From Antilocapra americana (lineage: Eukaryota > Chordata > Mammalia > Artiodactyla > Antilocapridae), in NCBI GenBank assembly GCA_007570785.1, contig ML662442.1, positions 28,686,724 through 28,750,723 on the forward strand: a stretch of 64,000 nucleotides of DNA, in the 5' to 3' direction. The position numbers and the translations under genes were made by a program. The stretch's first letter is position 1. Each line of letters begins with the position of its first letter. The notes beneath the pieces are model-generated. The model did not search any database, was not told where the DNA came from, and saw nothing but the letters and a program-made list of their open reading frames with translations. This document shows, in pieces, positions 45,201 to 58,649 of the stretch.

Positions 45201-45494
45201 AATTTTTGTTTTTACCACTTTCTTACCTTTTGACACCATAAAATCCTCTAGGCTCATTGTATATTTCCTGACCCAGTCCTAGCATTCACCTTGCATTTAT
45301 TTATAGAGCAGGGCAGACTTTGATCTTTCCAATAAAAATCAAATAATAATGTGTATAAGCTATATTGTATCACTTTTATTATCTAATTTCAAGCACAACA
45401 AATTAAAAAGTATTTCTAACAAACTTTACAGAAACATTCTTCCAAAGTTCATATTCATGTACTATTGTTTTGATGACCTAAAGGCAGTTGGTGC

Positions 45495-45696
45495 TATGCC
45501 ACGTCATGTAAGTCACGGTCTACTCTTTGTGACCCTGTCGACCACAGCCCACCAGGCTCCTCTGCCATGGGGTTCTCCAGGTGATACTGGAGGGGTTGCC
45601 ACCGTCTCCGCCAGGGGATCTTCCCAAAGCAGGGATCTTACCTTCTCTTAGGTGTCCTGCATTAGCAGGTGGGTTCTTTACCACTGGTGCCACCTA
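45495..45696 (-). mobile_element. Bov-tA SINE (older type)
   Basis: Antisense body cagcccaccaggctcctctg, ccaggggatcttcccaaagc and reversed head gcaggtgggttctttaccac with tggtgccacct. Confidence 0.9.
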
Positions 45697-48240
45697 GACA
45701 TTTATAAAATGAAGCATACCCGTGAAAATTCAGATTAATTCAAGATGTCAAACATCTAGATTGTTACTCAGTACTTCCCATTCTCTATTGCAAGTTCATG
45801 GCTCTAGAAAGTTCTTTTACACAAGAAAGCAAGTTCTTTATACATACTATCATTATAGCTTTTCAGAAGTACATTTTAAATAAATGTATAGGTTTGCAGG
45901 ATTTGTTATATAACATGGGATGACATAATGTGGATCATATTTTGAAGTTTAAAATTCCATTCTATGTTCTCCTCATATCAATAGAAAACCACGATGTACA
46001 AGTTGAAGAATTAAACATGAAAATAACACGTTTCAAAGTGAATATTTTTAGAGAAAAATCGTCTGTGTAACAGGCCATAAGTGGAGTCCCTCAAAAATAA
46101 TTACATTGTCCTAATACATTTGACTTGCAAGATTTTATTTTCTAGTGGTCTCTTCAGCATCTTGGTCATTACTGAGTATGATTTGCCATTCTTTGAGTTC
46201 TTTTGTCAAAGCCAGTAAAAGTTAGAGTCTAAGTAAATATGTCAAGGCTAATTAGCTGACATCTATCATTAGTAAATGGCCTGTTACACTTTCTATCATT
46301 TGTAGGTAATCAGAAAATATTGAGACTAAATAAAAGGTATGCACAATGACACTAGGGAAGAACTTAATGCTTACCTATATAGAAGTTATAAAATATGTAG
46401 GTCAGGAAACTGAAAGCAGTGTTTTATATTTCTCAAATTAGCATTATGACATAAGAAAATGAAACTCTTGTGCCTATTTGCAGAACAATCACAAACATTT
46501 TTCTCCCATTTAAGAGAACTAAAACTTTTGGGGTCTATTCCTAGAAGTTTTTCCCCTACACCTTGCACTCAAATACTTTTCATCCTTAAACATAGGCATC
46601 ATATTCAAAACTTTTTCAGAAGTACATAGTATGAGGGTTTTTACCTTGACAACAAAGATAGTTTACTGAGGAATTTTCAATGTAATTTGTCTCTTTCATT
46701 AAAAAACAATCTCCTAAATTCCATTCTGGTCAGAATAAAATACCTTCATTCAGCTCTCTATTATATATTTGTTCATGTGTTTGTTGAAATTCTGCAACAG
46801 GACTTCTTGTTGAGGTCTTGACCAAAACTCTCTTGAAAGTATTTTATTCATCACATTTCAGAATCCAAATGAAGCTAGTCTGTCAATCTTCACTTACACA
46901 AGGTATAATTAAACACATTTTGGATTTCCCTTACTTATATTGGGATACTGCATATCTTGCCAAAAAAAAAAGGTTATTATCAGATTTACTTTTCTCTGGC
47001 TATGATGAATATTTAGCCAGTGGTTATTCTCTTAATTGTGATATAATTTATACATAATTTTATTTCAGCTTGCCTTAATTTTAAACAAGTTTGGTCCCTG
47101 CCACTTTTTTATCTAAATTTAAGGAGATTACGTATCTTAATTGAGTCTAATATCTATCATGCAAACATATTTTAAAGCTCATGTCAAAACCATGCAATAC
47201 AGGATTTTTTTTTTTGCAATGTCAAAACCATGCAATATAGTTTTTTTTTAAGAAAAGCTGAATTAGTCAACTGCTTGATACAGTGGCATTAGATTCTCCT
47301 AATTCATAAACTCTCCTGGATTACATGTCTCAATTCTGGAAGCTGTACTAGCATATTTCATAAGTCATTTAGTGAAGAGAAGCAATAACATTTATTAAGT
47401 AATCCAGCAGCAATCAGTAAAATAAAGAATACAGTACTGTGAAGAGGTATCAGAAGACTGCTTAAACATTGAGAGCATTTGCCTAATGCATGAATAATCC
47501 CAAGGTCATTTTTCAGCTATGTCTTCCACTGTGAATGATGTGAAATGACCTTCCTAGTAGACTTGCATTCAATTATATGCTTCTAGCTATTCCTAGTGGA
47601 AATTCAAAAGTGAAAAGTCAAATTAAGTAGTCCTGTTCTTATCCAAGGCCTACCTTTTCATTTTTAGATTAACAATAAAAGCCAATATATAACCCATAAT
47701 CCATAATTAACAATGTATTACAAAATTTCCATATGCTTAATAGTATATAGCATAATTCCTATCCTTTAAAGTCACAGAGAAAAACCCTTTAAAGTCATAA
47801 AGAAAAATATAAATTTTAAAGAGGGAAAAGGGAAGGCCATTTAATGTTAAACAATAGCCTTCACATGGAAAACCTAATTGAACTGGAATTATTTACACTA
47901 GAGAATAATCAACTGCAAGGTGACTTACTGTTGAATATAGAAAGTATAATTATGAGGGGAATGCCAACTTGTTCTACATTCACCAAGAAAAAAATTAGAA
48001 ATGTGTTAAAATATGACAGTTCCCCCTTCCATTCTAGCCCTGTCCCCCACTTCCATCCCTATCTACTCTGTATGGATCAAACAATTTAAATTGAAAATAG
48101 GACAGCATCATTTCAGGATATGTGTATCTAATCTTTCCAACACTATAATGAAAATGTTTGCTTCTATGTTAATACAAGATAGCATGTAGTAAATGTCTTA
48201 TGTGTTTCAAAATAAAAAACTGGCCATTTTACTTATTCTT
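45697..48240. other. No gene recognised; two small tandem duplications
   Basis: About 2.5 kb without a supported gene or named repeat. It contains atgtcaaaaccatgcaatac repeated at 47,181 and 47,219 with T-runs between, and a 23-bp tandem pair starting cctttaaagtca at 47,763-47,785 and 47,786-47,808. Confidence 0.5.
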
Positions 48241-48462
48241 CAAATACAGTCCTACATTTTGAAATACAGAATATAAAATGACTGTTAAAAAATGCAACAG
48301 TGTTTGGGGAGTGTGAAATGAATAAATCATGTTAAAGAAAGGGAAAGAGAGATAATTAGAGATTTTTTGAGGTAGATACTTTTTAAATGTACTTATTGAG
48401 CAAAGAAAGAGACAAAAACACTGGCAAAGCAGTTTCCTGGGCTTACAGGGAAAAGAAAAGGG
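48241..48462. other. No gene recognised
   Basis: Short unassigned stretch before the CHR-type SINE. Confidence 0.4.
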
Positions 48463-48723
48463 GGCTTCCCTGGTGCTCCAGTGGTTAAGAGTCTGCCTTG
48501 AAAGGCAAGGGACACCAGTTTGACACCTGGTCTGAGAATATCCAACATGGCAAATATGCCCATTGGCCACAACTACTGAAGCCCATTACGAAGCCACCAC
48601 AACGAGAGCCCGTACACCTGTTCTGTGCAGCTACAGAAACTGTATAGCAACCAAGACCCTGCGCAGCCAATATCCTTTTTAAGTGCTTTCTTTAAAAAAA
48701 GAAAAAAGAAAGAAAAAGAAAAG
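48463..48723 (+). mobile_element. CHR-type tRNA-derived SINE
   Basis: Head gggcttccctggtgctccag and tggttaagagtctgccttg, then caccagtttgacacctggtc (B box region) and a non-BovA body: caacatggcaaatatgccca, gaagccaccacaacgagagc, ctgttctgtgcagctacaga. It ends in an A-rich tail of aaagaaa units. The body distinguishes it from Bov-tA; CHR SINEs are older and shared with cetaceans and hippos. Confidence 0.85.
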
Positions 48724-49574
48724 CACTGCAGGGTGGCAAAGGCAGTATATTTTTCTATCATTTTTTTCTTCCTACTTTCTGCCAACAATCATTCAATAAC
48801 AAATAGAATGAAACATAAAGGGTGACTACCTGTAGAAGTCACAGTTTATGTCCGGTGGGAGTCACAGAATTTGGGAGGCCTCCTAGAGTGTTTTGAGTTT
48901 ATATCTAGGTGAAACAATATAGGCTGGAAGGTTAACACAGACTACAATTTAAGTTTTTCTCTGTCTATCCCTACACATATAGCATGATTGATTACAAAGC
49001 AGATTTACAGGTAGCAATTTATTAGTATAAAGATTATTTGTATTCTTTTTCCAAATATACCCTGTTATAATCCAAATATACCCTGAAAATGTGTTAAAAT
49101 GTTATCTCTAATAAATGCCTTCTTAGTCTATTAAAATAGACATGGTCCTGCCACTTGATGCCAGTAATGGGTTGACAAAAAGCTACAACATCAAATGTAA
49201 GAGCTAATACATTTCTACCCAGATGCCTGGCTCCATTTGAAGGTAACTGACAGAAACTCTTTGACAATGATGAATCTAATCAAAATGTGGCCTGAAGATT
49301 GCTTTACAAAATGTAATTTTTTACATTTCTGCCAGATTACCCTCGATGCACCCCTTAGTCTTCTCTTACAAATCAATCTTCTCTCATTTTCCCCAAAAGA
49401 ATGATGAAAACAGATTTCTGACATAAAATGCCCTGTGGACCTAGTTGAGTCAAGTGAATTATTATAGTGCCTGTCAACAAATAGTTGGCCTTAACTGTTA
49501 TAATAATGGAAACTTACAAAAAAGCTTAATATGGATACTAATGTGAAAAGTTATTTCTGCAATTTTTTAAATTG
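48724..49574. other. No gene recognised
   Basis: Unassigned. A local 14-bp direct repeat ccaaatataccctg occurs at 49,051 and 49,072. Confidence 0.45.
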
Positions 49575-49735
49575 GGTATAGCTATTTTATAGTGTTGTGT
49601 TAATCTCTGCAGTACAACAAAGTGAGTCAGCTATATGTATACATAAATCCCCTCCCTCTAGGACCTCCATCCCACCCAGCCCATCCCACCCTTCTAGGTC
49701 CACACAGAATACCAAGCTGAGCTCCCTGCACTACT
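49575..49735 (-). mobile_element. Artiodactyl L1 3' UTR
   Basis: Antisense tail: tagtgttgtgttaatctctg, cagtacaacaaagtgagtca, cctccctctaggacctccat, caagctgagctccctgcact. Confidence 0.7.
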
Positions 49736-51170
49736 GATGAATGGATTGTTGCAATTATGACTAGATTATGTGAGAAAGGGGAATGAAGAAAAGATTCCTG
49801 ATTATATTATAGAAAAGCATGAGAAACCATATAATGGTCACATAGAAAAACCATGAACAACCATAGAGTGAACTCCATGGAGCCTGTCATATTTGCTCAA
49901 TCCAAAAAATGGAGGAAAGTTTCATAACTTTAAAATAACGAATTCCACATAACAAACTTTGCTGTGGAAAAATCCTGCATATATTCATCATATACTCAGA
50001 GGCTGTAAAATAAGTGCTTTCCTGACTCAAAACGAGTGACAGTCTTCCTAGAATTTTGGCTGAAATTATTTTCTCTTATCCTTATGAACAACTTCTGCAT
50101 GACTTCAATTCTCCTAATGAGTAGTGCAAAAAAATGTCAAATATTGAAGGAAAAACACTTGGCAATGAATTCAGAGCCTCAGGGCAAAAATATTACAACT
50201 TAAATCCATCTTACAAAAGCCAAACTAGATTTTTCAGAAAAGGAATTGACATATCCGATTGTACATTCACACAGCAATCAGCTAGCCAAAGAAAGATGGT
50301 AAAAAAAAAAAAAACCATATTCTAATGTCCGACAGCATTCTGTTTCCAGGGATGTGTTCCAGGTCTTAGGTCATGATAATCAAACTGCCTGTGTAGTCCT
50401 GAACTCCTAACTCCCTATTACCTCTCCTCTGTCGGTATTTAAGTTGAAAACACACCTGCCTAAATGCCTAAAGCTTAGAGCTAAATGCCTGCACAATACA
50501 GCTAAATGGGCTGAATGCAACCCAACATAGAACCTTCCAAACATGTGCGTGAAATGTACTGAGAGAAGCATTTTTATGCAAAAATGACAGAAAATGTAAT
50601 CAAAAAGAAAACCTCTAACAAAGCCATAGCCAGATGGTGTCCTTTATTGGGGGCCAGCTCATATTTCTGAGCTTTTGAAAATGTCAGAACTTATTGCTGC
50701 TCAATTCTAGATTTACATCCGAAATTTGGGGAAAACCCTTCTCATGAGAATATTATGATCTCTTTCACATTTGTCTTGTAATATACTATTTAGAAAATGC
50801 TTTAAGTCTTTTGAAGCAATTTTTTTACACAATTTTGTGCAGACAATATATGTTCAACATAGAAAAACAAGAAGCAATGTGAAAAACAAAGTAAAAAAAG
50901 TAAAATTGTATTGAGGATACTATTGTTTGTATTTTGCTTTATAAGATTTTATTTTTTACTTTATACCTAAATAAGTTTATGTTAGAGAGTGTACAAAATT
51001 AAGTTTGACTATATGGAGATATGTAAATTTTCTTGCTAAATTAAAGTTGCATTGTGACAACTTTCTTTATCTACCTATCATGCTAGCTATGTTCAAATTA
51101 ACATTTAAAATAGTTGATTATTATTTCATTTTAAGATCATTATAATATTAAGTACAATAATCCTACAATG
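49736..51170. other. No gene recognised
   Basis: About 1.4 kb without supported gene or named repeat. An A-run is at 50,300-50,314. Confidence 0.45.
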
Positions 51171-51174
51171 AAAT

Positions 51175-51348
51175 AGTGCAGGAGACCTGGGTTTGATCCT
51201 GGATCGGGAAGATCCCCTGGAGAAGGGCATGGGAACCCACTGCAGTATTTTTGCCTGGAGAATCCCTTGACAGAGGTACCTGGTGGGCTACAGTCCATGG
51301 GGTCGCAAAAGAGAGTCAAACACAACTGAAGTGACTTAGCATACACAC
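51175..51348 (+). mobile_element. Bov-tA SINE, head truncated
   Basis: Starts within the head (gtgcaggagacctgggtttg), then gatcccctggagaagggcat, ggtgggctacagtccatggg and caaacacaactgaagtgact. Confidence 0.93.
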
Positions 51349-51559
51349 ATATGATATCTAGGGTAATATTGTGGGTTGTTTCTCGGCTTTGATTTGTTTT
51401 TCTATTTCTAATAATGCTGCAGCAAGTATTCTTAACCTATAATTTGTATTCTTATTAAAATGTTTGCTTAAATTTCTAGAAGTAGATCCACCAGGCCAAA
51501 GTGTATTTGTAAGTATAATGACACGTTACTAATCATCTAAAAATTCCTCAAAGATCAAA

Positions 51560-51767
51560 AGAGGTTGTAAAAGTCTCGTGTCCAAGTCTTTCTGACCACA
51601 GACTATGGTTGCCAGGCTCATCTGTCCATGCAATTCTCCAGGCAAGAATATTGGAGTGGGTAGCCCTTTCCTTCTCCAGGGGATCTTCCTGGAGACCAGG
51701 GATCAAACCCAGGTCTCCTGCATTGCAGGCAGTTTCTTTACCATTTGAGCCACCAGGGAAGCCATCT
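51560..51767 (-). mobile_element. Bov-tA SINE
   Basis: Antisense body ctgtccatgcaattctccag, ttggagtgggtagccctttc and complete reversed head gtctcctgcattgcaggcag to gagccaccagggaagcc. Confidence 0.94.
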
Positions 51768-51774
51768 AAGTGCT

Positions 51775-52690
51775 ACAAAACCTCAAAAACATATGATCCA
51801 ACAATTCCACTAGTGGATATATATCTGAAGAAATTAAAACCATTATTTTAAAAAGAGGGAATGTACCCCAATGTTCGTAAAAGCATTATTTGCAATAGTG
51901 AAGATATGGAAGGGCTTCCCTGGTAGCTCAGTGGTAAAGAATCCAACTGCTAATGTAGAAGATGCAGGTTTGATTGCTGGGTCAGGAAGATCCCCTGGAG
52001 AAAGAAATGGCTAACCATTTCAATATTCTTGCCTAGAAAATCTCATTGACTGAGGAGCCTGGCAGGCTACGGTCCATGGGGTCGCAAAAGAGTCAGGCAA
52101 GACTTAAAGACTAAACAATAAGATATGGAAGCAATCTAAATGCCCATCAATAGATAAATGAATAATACACTGTGTCATTCATATATATAAATATATATGC
52201 ATGCACATACATACACATGTATATATACACACGCAATGAAATTATTAGCCCTAAAGAGAAAAACATCCTGCCACTTGCAATTATGTGGTTAGACTTAGAA
52301 GGTAATATGCCTAAATGGAGTAAGTCAGAGAAGACAAATACTGTATGTCATCACTTAAATGCAGAATCGAGAAAATAAAACAAATAAAAATAACAAAAAG
52401 GATACAGACTCATAGATATAGAGAATAAACTAGTAGTTACCAGTGGAAGAGAGTTGGAGAGAGAAGCAAAACAGTGGTCTGGTGTTAAGAGATACAAACT
52501 ACTTTGTATAAAATAAATAAGCAACAAGGATACATATTATATAGGTCATAAAAATATAGCCATTATTTTGTAATACCTTTAACCTGGAGTATAATCTATA
52601 GAAATAGGAAAAACTACGTTATACACAATTGTGTTGTACCTCTTAACTATACATGATTTTTATTTTAAAAATAAGTAAATTTATAAAATT
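51775..52690 (+). mobile_element. L1 3' end, split by SINE
   Basis: Sense L1: gatccaacaattccactagt, then, after the SINE at 51,913-52,119, caatctaaatgcccatcaat, ggttagacttagaaggtaat, gtaagtcagagaagacaaat, caaactactttgtataaaat, acaattgtgttgtacctctt. A TA/CA-rich patch lies at 52,180-52,235. Confidence 0.87.
51913..52119 (+). mobile_element. Bov-tA SINE nested in L1
   Basis: Full element with head gggcttccctggtagctcag and end gcaagacttaaagactaaac. A perfect 12-bp target duplication aagatatggaag is present at 51,901-51,912 and 52,120-52,131. Confidence 0.96.
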
Positions 52691-54085
52691 TAAAATAAAA
52701 CAATAATCTTAACCAGCCAATCAGTAGACCCTATTATAATTAGATAAGCATGCTTAAGCTGTAGTTCTAAATAAGCATTACTATGAAAGTATTAACCATC
52801 TGCCCACAACACTATACTTAGGAAATCTTGGCTTCCTGAATCTACTGTACCTGTGTAAATCTGCTGTTCCCTTCAGCCCACAGTTTCCTAGGAGTTGCAA
52901 TTTCTGTCTAGGATTAAAACATGATGCACAAGAGAGGAGGGACAGTGTTACACTATACAGACTACCAAAGAGTACTTGATGATATTTTACCCAGTTTGGT
53001 AGAGCCCCTGCATCTTGGAATCAAAGGGCTGACTCTGTACAAGGTGTGAAGTTGTATTCTAATTTTTTGTTATAGAAAGTAAGATCAAACTAAAGCCTGG
53101 TAATGATTTTCTCAGTCCAAAACTATTTCATAATCATTTTTCTCTTTTCCCAATTATATTTCCTTTTCATTTGATTATGCCATTTTGAAATTTTCTCTTT
53201 TAATGTATCTTCAAGAAACGTTTTTGGGGAAAGTAAAAGTTGCAATCAGAAAACTGCTTTTAATTGAGAGTCCTGTTGCTTCACTATGAAGATATCAAAA
53301 CTTATCTTGAACATGGAGCAGGAATACACTCTGAAAACTGAAGGCCAAAGTGGTTCAATGGGTTATATCAGATGAAACAACTGGAAATTGGTGGAGTGTG
53401 ACTACAGATCAGGTATTTAGTTTTCATTATAACCATTTTCCAATCTTACAAGTGATAAAAATGTGAAATGATGTATATTGTTAGTAACAACTGTAATAAC
53501 ATAGCAAGAGGACAGCAGTAAGGGATTATTGGAATTAAGTGATATTGTTAAGTGTCTCTAGTTCTTCCTGGTGAAGAAATTGACAAAAATCTATTATGTA
53601 GTCAAGACTGAGATTTGAGATATACAGTCAAAATACAAGAAGCAAACTATTCCACATGTGCCATTAAAAGAGGTAGGGAGTATGCAAATGAGTACTTCGA
53701 AGAAGTAATGCCATTAAATAAAAATTATTTTTCCAGTCAGAGTGGAAACAAATTTACAATATCTGATATATTTGTCTTTGAAGATTAAAAAAAAAAGTCA
53801 AACACTTTATATTAGCATCTTTGAGTAAGAAGACCAGCCACCTTTTTGTTACAGAAGTAAACTTAAGTAATTATAGCATTGATGATCGTAGATTAAGGAA
53901 TAGAGCTGGGTTGTAGAGTTTTCTACAATACAAAGCAGAGAAATAATCACATGGCATCTAAGAACAAAGACTATCTACATATATCTTAAATGTCTATTGT
54001 CTTTATAAAAAAGAAATAATTTCTTCCATAATCATCTTAATACTACACTACACTTCCCAATTTTGAGGCTATTAGAGTCACACAC
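52691..54085. other. No gene recognised
   Basis: About 1.4 kb, unassigned. Confidence 0.45.
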
Positions 54086-54453
54086 TGCTACAGGGTGAAT
54101 TGTAAATCCCCAAAGTTTGTATGTCGAAGCTCTAAGTTTCAATGTAATGGTGTTTGGAAATGGGGCTTTGAATGATAAGACAATTAAGTCTCAATAAGAT
54201 CATGAGGATGAAGCCCTTATGATGAGATTGGTTCCCTTATTGGAAGAGAAAGCCACCAGAGCTCTGACCGTCTACCATGTGAGGACACAGTGAGTTGGTG
54301 GACATCTGGAAGCCCTAAGAGGGCCCCACTGGAACCAAATTGCCTGACACTTTTTTTGGACTTCCCAGTCTCCAAAACTATGAGAAAGACATACCTGTGT
54401 TTAAGTCATCCAAGTCTGTTATTTTCAGTTACAACAGCCAGAGAAGACTAACA
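54086..54453 (+). repeat. MLT1-type LTR (ERVL-MaLR), solitary
   Basis: Sense-orientation MLT1 signature: tgctacagggtgaattgtaa start, gtatgtcgaagctctaag, ggtgtttggaaatggggctt, catgaggatgaagcccttat, gagattggttcccttattgg, ccatgtgaggacacagtgag, ggacttcccagtctccaaaa, and an end gagaagactaaca. A near-match 5-bp duplication (cacac before, cacat after) is possible. No internal region is seen, so it is a solo LTR. Confidence 0.9.
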
Positions 54454-55129
54454 CACATACCCATTCTATCAGTTTCTCATTTCCATTATCCATTTGGATA
54501 CTTTCTAGTACATCAGGCAGAAATAGAAATTAGGATAGCATATGGTGGCACTCATAGAAAGGATCTGTAGCTTGTGAGAAGAAACTGGTAAAACTCTTGA
54601 TTGATTTTCATACTTTTTGATTCTCTAGGATGAAAAGTATCTCATTCAGCAGTTCTTAGTGGGGATGGGGTGGGAGCAAGGCTGGAGATAGGAACAGGAA
54701 GAGGGATAGCATTCTCTGAGGTCCCTTATTCAAAATGAGTAGGTTCAAAGTAGGATGCAGACATGTGTATTTTGAATAAAGTTCTTCAACTATGAGCTAG
54801 AGTTCAGGTAAGATACAGGAGATACACTCTTTAGCACAACATTTTAGAAAGCACCAGAAAGTTCAGTGATAGATTACTGATTATTGATCATTTCAACACA
54901 GTATTTTACTGAAATATTTTTAAGTGCAAAAAATCAGTGATGAAAAAAAATCAAAAATTAAAGCCAGGATGTTACCCTGTACTTGCATGACCGTGTCTCA
55001 CTCACCTCATCCTGATCTAACCTTATTCCAATAAAACCTTGTTTATAAAAACAGAGGCCACCCATGGGGCATTGCTTTCCGATTTGATTTTTTTTAATAT
55101 TTAAAAATATTGCATTACTTAAATTATAC
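54454..55129. other. No gene recognised
   Basis: Unassigned. Confidence 0.45.
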
Positions 55130-55347
55130 GTGAAAGTAAGAGTGTTAGTCACTCAGTTGTGTCTGACTCTTTGCAACCCCATGGGCTGTAGCCCACCAGG
55201 CTCCTCTGTCCATGTGATTTTTCAGGCAAGAATACTGGAGTGGGTAGCCATTCCCTTTTTCAGGGGATCTCCCCAACCCAGAAATTGAACCTGGGTCTCT
55301 TGAACTACAGGCAGATTATTTACTGTCTGAGCCACCAGGGAAGCCCA
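55130..55347 (-). mobile_element. Bov-tA SINE
   Basis: Antisense copy with cactcagttgtgtctgactc, gggctgtagcccaccaggct, ggcaagaatactggagtggg and reversed head ending gtctgagccaccagggaagc. Confidence 0.95.
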
Positions 55348-56892
55348 AATATATTTATGTACAAATATTATTTGTATTGATTACTGAGATTTTCTTGATA
55401 CCCCTTTCAATTTTGCACCCCAAAGTGGCTCACTTGCTTTAATTTAGTCTCAAACATGGAAAAGGACTCTATCATTTTTAAGAATTAATTCCTAAAACAT
55501 TTTTAAAAAGAGTAAGAAGGTAGACAGAGAAAAAAAATCACAATTTCAGTATGAAACAATGTAGGATCAAGCCTATAGTTACCAGAAATTAGAGTACATA
55601 CTATATGCATCAACTCAGCTTTAGATTTGAGAGTCTTCAGTACTCAAATACATGAAGAAGGGCTCTAAAAGCAATCAAAGCATTCTATTATTAGCAGGTA
55701 CTTGATATAAGAAAACATATCCTCTTTCATACATGAATGATTAAACTAGGCTGGAAAATATGAAAGAGTCCAATGCAAAAGAAAAGAGTAGCATTATTAT
55801 TTCAGAAGAGAATCAATATTTTGAAAGTAATACAAAAAATATATAAGGATTTTAAAAATATCAGCTCCATGTTTTAAAATTTTCATATATAAATGCCTAT
55901 ATGAACCAACATTAAAATATCATAAAAAGAAGTAGCTCAGATGAAGCCAATTAACTAAGATGAAGGCTGAGATGAAAGAGCAAGTGAAAAAAAATAATTT
56001 TAAGGACACAAAAATGGAACAGATTAATTTAACCTACTGTAAAAAGAATTTAAAGAGCAAAAATGACTAAGAAAATTAACTTTTTAATATGTGATACAGA
56101 GACCAACTTCAAAAGTTATTCCAGATTTTTTCCAGAGGAAGAAAAATAAAAACAGAAATACCAATATTAAGAAAATATAATAAATATGGAAAAAGAATTT
56201 GCTTTAAATATAGAGATACAAATTGATAATACAATACCAATAAATTTAGTTAGACCAATAAGCAAAATTATAAAAAGGAAACAGCATAGTTTTAAAACAA
56301 AGGAACTAAAACATGAAGCTCAAAATAATTCATAATATACAAAATAGGTGAAAATTAAAACATAGATATATCTTGGTACAGTTTTTGAATTTCAAAAAAG
56401 GGTATGTAATTAATGTATATGGAACAAAAATAAGACTGCCTTAAACACAAATATTTAAGAGTTACTTAAAAACAATTATAAAATATTAACCGTGAGATGA
56501 AATAAACAGAAAAGGCAATAGGTCTAAAATGGAAGATAACACTATCTTCCCTAAGCTAATATATGAATTAATGAAATTATGAACATTATCTTAAATGAGA
56601 TGTTCTGAAATTGATCAAGTAATTTGAAATTCCATAAGAAAGTATAAATGCTTGAGAATGGCTATGAGATTACTTAGAGTAAAATAATAAAGCATTCTTG
56701 ACATACATTCAACATATTTTGAAAATGTAATGATATTTTATAGAAGAATAAGCCAATGATAAGATAAAAGATAATGGGAAACAAATACAATGGTATATGA
56801 CAAAGTTTAATACAGTGTTTGTAAAGCAACCACAAGTTTATGTTAAGTTTGTTAAGTAATACACCAATTGCTAAATGTTACTTAAAAATTAG
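55348..56892. other. A+T-rich; possibly decayed L1 coding sequence
   Basis: A-rich sequence from about 55,780 reminiscent of sense L1 ORF sequence but too diverged to assign. No gene. Confidence 0.35.
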
Positions 56893-57078
56893 GTGGGTTT
56901 CCCTGGTGGCTCAGTTGGTAAAGAATCTGCCTGTATAGCAGGAGACCTGGGTTTGATTCCTGGGTTGGGAAGATCTTCTGGAGAAGGGAATGGCAACCCA
57001 CTCCAGTATTCTTGCCTGGAGAATCCCATGGACAGAAGAGACCAGCAGGCTACAGTCCATGGGTTTGCAGAGATTTGT
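56893..57078 (+). mobile_element. Bov-tA SINE
   Basis: Head gggtttccctggtggctcag, B box gggtttgattcctgggttgg, body ggagaagggaatggcaaccc, end ctacagtccatgggtttgca; 3' end truncated. Confidence 0.95.
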
Positions 57079-58649
57079 ATAAACAAACCTATGAAGTTTA
57101 ATCTAATCTCACAAAATATCCTAAAATTGATTAAAAAATTAACAGTTAAGAGTAAAACCTAAAAGGAAATGAAATAACTAGATTTAAAACAAGATCACAC
57201 AACTTCAAAGCAATCAGCAAAAAGGAAAACAGCTAAAAATAGGGTCATGAAACTGTAAAGGATAAAGAGTAAGAAAATACTCACAAAAAAGCATAAATTA
57301 AAAAATCAAAAATGATATAAAGTAGGAGTTATAATAAATGTAAGTGGATTAAAAGTATAGGCTATCATATTTTGGACTGAATAAGGCCAGCTAAGGGAAG
57401 ATATGATTTTTTTTTCAAAACTCCAAGTAAAAGGAAGGGCAGAAAAAAAGATAATTCATTTAAAGTACATATATAGAAAACTTGATTCACAATCCCACCT
57501 TCACACTTTTGTACACATGGTCTTTTAACCATGCAAGGAAAAGAGAAAAAAGGAAGAAAAAGAAATCATGGAGAATTTTTCTCCTATGAAATTATAGGAT
57601 ATTTATGGAAAGAATTAGAAAGGTTAAAATATGTGTTGTCTCTCCAGGGCAAAGTCCTCCACCATAGTATAGGAAGTTCTATGTGCATTTCCCATACTTC
57701 ATTTTAGGAAAACCAAGCTCTGCCGCCCATAGCCCTAAGGCAGTAATAAAATAAATTTAACAAGTTGGACATGTTTCAAAATAGAAGCATGTATGAGACT
57801 GAATATTATTTAAATCTGTAACTTCAAACATAGAGATTGAGTGTTTAAATATTATATTTTTGTAATAAATTGTTCCTTCTATATAAACAGAAGAGCTGGA
57901 ATTGTTTTCTTTGCCCAAAAGTAATAATGAGTTTTGTTTCTTGGAGAATAACTATGTAACAGAGAAATGGGGCTTGAATCTCACGTAAGAGCAATATTTT
58001 CTTGTCATTAATTATCAAAAACATGGAGAATTTTTATAATAATCTTATAATTACTAAACCTCAAATTTTTTTTCATAATTCTGATATTCTGATGCTCTCA
58101 TATTTGGTACACACTATCACATGTCATCACAGTTCAACAGCTTCTATTCTTGACTTTACTGAAACTGCCAGTTATAATTAAGAAAGGCAAACTTGATGAT
58201 AGTTCTACTCATAATGGTTTAAATCAGATATTCATTTTGTAATTGAATTCATGAATAGTCTAGTTTTGGAAAAATATTTCAGAAAGTCATATCCTTAGAA
58301 AAAAGGGCCACATGAGCTTCTCAAATATACATTTGGGACAAACAAATCAATTTATACACTTAGGTTAATACATGTGCATACATTTGCAGAGAAATCACAT
58401 TGTGAATAATACTTAACTATGCGTGTCAATGTCAAATGAAAAGATAAGTTCCTTAATTCAACATTTGCTGGTGAAAAGAGGTGAGGATTTTGCTCTGGGT
58501 GACATAAATAGATTGATTTTTTCTAATAGTTCAAGAATTTCTAGGTCTCTATATCCTTGTTCAGTCAAATAACTCCCAGACTACATTGTGTGTCCAGTCA
58601 ATTAGGGAAGCTCTTGAGTCAACTAAGATTTAAGGTCAAAAAATATCCA
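57079..58649. other. No gene recognised
   Basis: Unassigned A-rich sequence; 57,080-57,460 may be further decayed L1 (ataataaatgtaagtggatt). Confidence 0.4.

Noticed and set aside
54340..54570. 76-codon frame as a gene
   Set aside because: It starts inside an MLT1-type LTR and has no recognisable domain.
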